From positions 1,302,001-1,366,000 of the forward strand of contig NW_020825330.1 of assembly GCF_003286085.1 (NCBI RefSeq): 64,000 bases of DNA, given 5' to 3'. This document shows, piece by piece, positions 61,601 through 64,000 of this stretch. The notes under the pieces were generated by a model. The model did no database searches. It saw nothing but the letters and a program-made list of their open reading frames with translations, and had not been told where the DNA came from. Source of the DNA: Drosophila persimilis. Lineage: Eukaryota > Arthropoda > Insecta > Diptera > Drosophilidae. The translations under genes and the position numbers were made by a program. Positions within the stretch are counted from its first letter, which is position 1, and every line of letters begins with the position of its first letter.

Positions 61601-64000
61601 GAGGGACATGGTGATGGGCTTCAGTTCCATGAAGGTGCCCTGCGTTTCGATGATAAGGATCGTGACAACCACAAAGAAAATGGGCATTAAGTTCTGGATG
61701 AGGAGCAGCAGCTTGTTGCGCCACGTGTACAAGATCTTCTTGAGGAACATGGCTTTCCATTGATTCGAAAGGAGCTTCATTCCTTGGAGCAGGCGACGAT
61801 TCTCGGAGAAGATGCCATCGGCTGCAAACAGTTAATGGAGTTTATCATTCGATTCGATTCGATTCAATTGATTGATCAATCGCTGCTTACACTGTATCGA
61901 TTCGTTGTCGTGGTGGTTGTTGTCCTCCTTGCCATAGCCAGTGCCGCCGTTCATTATTTCGCTGGCATCCTTCAGATTGCCGGCGCCATCCTTCTCGGCA
62001 CCGACCTTCATGAAGACCTCCTCCATGGAGGTGATGCCCACGCCATAGCCATTCAGATGCAGCTCATCCGATTGCTCCTCCAGCTGCCCGAACATCTCCT
62101 CAAATTTCGAGGAATAGTTATCCGGCAATTGGTACGAGAGCTCCGCTCCAATATCGCACTCGGGTTTCAGGCCAGGCACGTACTTCTGCAGCAAGGCCGT
62201 CACCTCGTTCGTCTCGCAGTTTTCACGCTTCACGCAGATCTAAAAACAGACAGAGAAAATGTCAATAAGGATATGCCGAAATATATTTATCATCAGTTCT
62301 ATTACCAATCGATAGCCCGAGCCGTATTTCTTCTTCAAAAAGAACGATGTGCCATGACATTTGAGCTCGCCATCGCACATGATGGCTATGCGATCGCCGA
62401 GCACATCCGCCTCGTCCATAAAGTGTGTCGTCAGGAGCAGTGTCCGACCGATCTTCTCCTGCTGCAGCAGATCCCACAGCTGTCGGCGAGCGGACGGATC
62501 CATGCCAGAGCTGGGCTCATCGCACAGCACCACCTTGGTGTCGCCGCACAGGGCACAGCACACAGAGAGCTTTCGCTTCATGCCGCCCGATAGCTTCGAG
62601 GAGGCCACATTCGCCTTGTCCTCCAGCTCGATCATCTTCAGGTACTTATTCACCTCATGCTCGACGGCCTTGCCCCGCAGCCCCTTCATGCGGCTGAAGA
62701 AGCGTATGTGATTCGCGACACTCATCTCGTCGAAGAGGACATTGTGCTGCGGACAGATGCCAAGGGACATGCGGGCCCCCTCGATATTGGTGCGTATGTC
62801 GCTGCCATTGAGTATAGCCGTGCCACTGGTCGGCGGAAACATGCCCGTGAGCATCGAAATTGTCGTGGTCTTGCCAGCGCCATTGTGTCCGAGTAGCACT
62901 GTGATCTCATCCTCGAACATGTTCATCGACAGACCCTTGACGACCATTTTGTCCGCGAATTTCTTCTTCAGATGCCGCATCTGTACACCGATGTGTTTGC
63001 CCTCCGGTTCCCTTTCAAAGGCATTCGGATCGCGGTTCTCCTCCAGCCCCCCATTGACGGGCATATCTTCGACACCCATATACTCCCTCTCGCCGCACCA
63101 AAACTCCATAGTAAAGGGGAAATTCCATGGCTTCGGGACACCAAAGCTCCCTGGCATTATCTGCTCCACATACAGACAGATGGTCATGCAAATAAAGCAG
63201 GAGGCGAGCATCATCAGCATCACAGCCCCTATCGTCAGGGTATCGTCCACGGACACGGGGGTGAAGAGATTGCTCCACTGGAGACCCTCGCCGGTGCCCT
63301 CGAATCCAAGGATCAGCTTAATGCCAAAGCCCATGGCCGTGTTGGAGATCAGGCTCCAGCCCAGCTTCGTCCCGAGACTGAGATCGTCGTACGTGTTGAT
63401 TGTAAAGGAGAATGGGATGTAGGCAATGAACCAGATCAGACCCGTCACAGCCGCCGCAGTGCTGGCCCTGGAGAAGAATGTGGCCATCATGAAGCAAAAG
63501 CAGATGCTCGCGACGATGTACACGATCAGAAAGAACACCAGGGCGGTGAAATTTGCGTGGGTCAGGACGGCAACGCCTTCGCTCCAGTTGATCTTCACGA
63601 GTATGGCAATGAGAATCGCCGAGATGGTCAGCATGATGAAGGACTTGACGAACCAGGCGGTCCAGTGCAGCCAATTGCTGAGGCCCATGATCTTCATTAC
63701 CTCCTTAAGCTGCTTCTCCTTCTCGGCGGTGATGTACTGCAAGTGATTGATATGCCGTGAGAGGTGAGAGATGAGAGGTTCAATCCCGTCGCGGCATAGC
63801 CACTTACCTTTGTGATGTACGTGCACGGATAGATGAAGCTGAGGAGGATAATCAGCGACATTATCGAAGACATGCCCTCCAGCAGGGGATCGAAGATGTA
63901 GGCCGGAAACGGGTATCGCTGCATCCACACCTCCGGCAGGGTCACATTCAGCGACAGCTCCTCGGCCTTCTGTCGCAGATAGCTCATCGACAGGACATGC
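58697..64000 (-). CDS. ABCA-family lipid transporter, catalytically complete (5' end beyond window)
   Basis: Exons in coding order: 64000(partial)-63808, 63736-62306, 62239-61891, 61821-60601, 60531-60381, 60289-60113, 59745-58963, 58889-58697 (TGA). All introns are GT-AG and phases join without error, giving about 1,498 visible residues. About 200 amino-terminal residues (TM1 and most of the first extracellular loop) are missing to the right. After TM2 comes [20 protein letters not shown], a hallmark of ABCA transporters. NBD1 has Walker [12 protein letters not shown]-loop CPQHN, signature [10 protein letters not shown], Walker [14 protein letters not shown] and switch [12 protein letters not shown]2 has [39 protein letters not shown] and TSHSMEE. 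All catalytic residues are present, so it should be an active ATP-driven exporter or floppase. An acidic/Pro linker ([10 protein letters not shown]) precedes NBD2. It lies tail to tail with its degenerate paralogue on the plus strand. Likely the CG1718 (ABCA3-like) orthologue, by recollection only. Confidence 0.96.

Noticed and set aside
61760..62593. 277-codon plus-strand frame
   Set aside because: Antisense shadow of minus-strand ABCA exons; it spans their introns.
62972..63760. 262-codon plus-strand frame
   Set aside because: Antisense shadow of the large minus-strand ABCA exon.

Overview
The window looks like animal, most probably Drosophila, genomic DNA. It has long microsatellite-rich non-coding stretches, short GT-AG introns (about 40 to 300 nt) in the two large genes, GAGA-rich promoter DNA with a TCAGTT initiator, and a zero-exon recursive-splice consensus of the fly type. 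The many ACTCGTT/GTACTCG-type simple repeats suggest, from memory only, an obscura-group species; this cannot be proven here.

Layout. Positions 1 to about 51,000 are almost gene-free. I read 1 to 33,258 as a very long first intron of a minus-strand gene whose coding exons lie beyond the left edge. Its promoter and untranslated first exon sit at 33,259-33,710, and a recursive splice site lies at 19,471-19,507. An intronless, very basic protein of unknown function (9,158-9,994, minus) would be nested inside this intron. A short transmembrane ORF (34,287-34,607, plus) lies upstream of the promoter, and a GC-rich promoter-like block lies at 46.2-46.8 kb.

The right end (51.1-64 kb) holds two convergent full-length-type ABCA lipid transporter genes. 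The plus-strand gene (nine exons, 1,705 residues reconstructed) ends 1.5 kb from the 3' end of a minus-strand gene whose first exons are beyond the right edge (eight exons and about 1,498 residues visible). The two share five intron positions and phases and are clearly paralogues. They resemble the D. melanogaster CG1494/CG1718 pair as I remember it, but this is not tested.

The minus-strand ABCA has complete catalytic motifs in both nucleotide-binding domains. The plus-strand copy keeps an open frame and both Walker A motifs but has lost the signature motif, the catalytic glutamate and the switch histidine in both domains. It therefore looks like an intact ABC pseudo-ATPase, which is the most striking protein-level observation. 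At the RNA level, the most striking observation is the coherent long-intron model (initiator, first exon, 5' splice site, ratchet point, all on the same strand).
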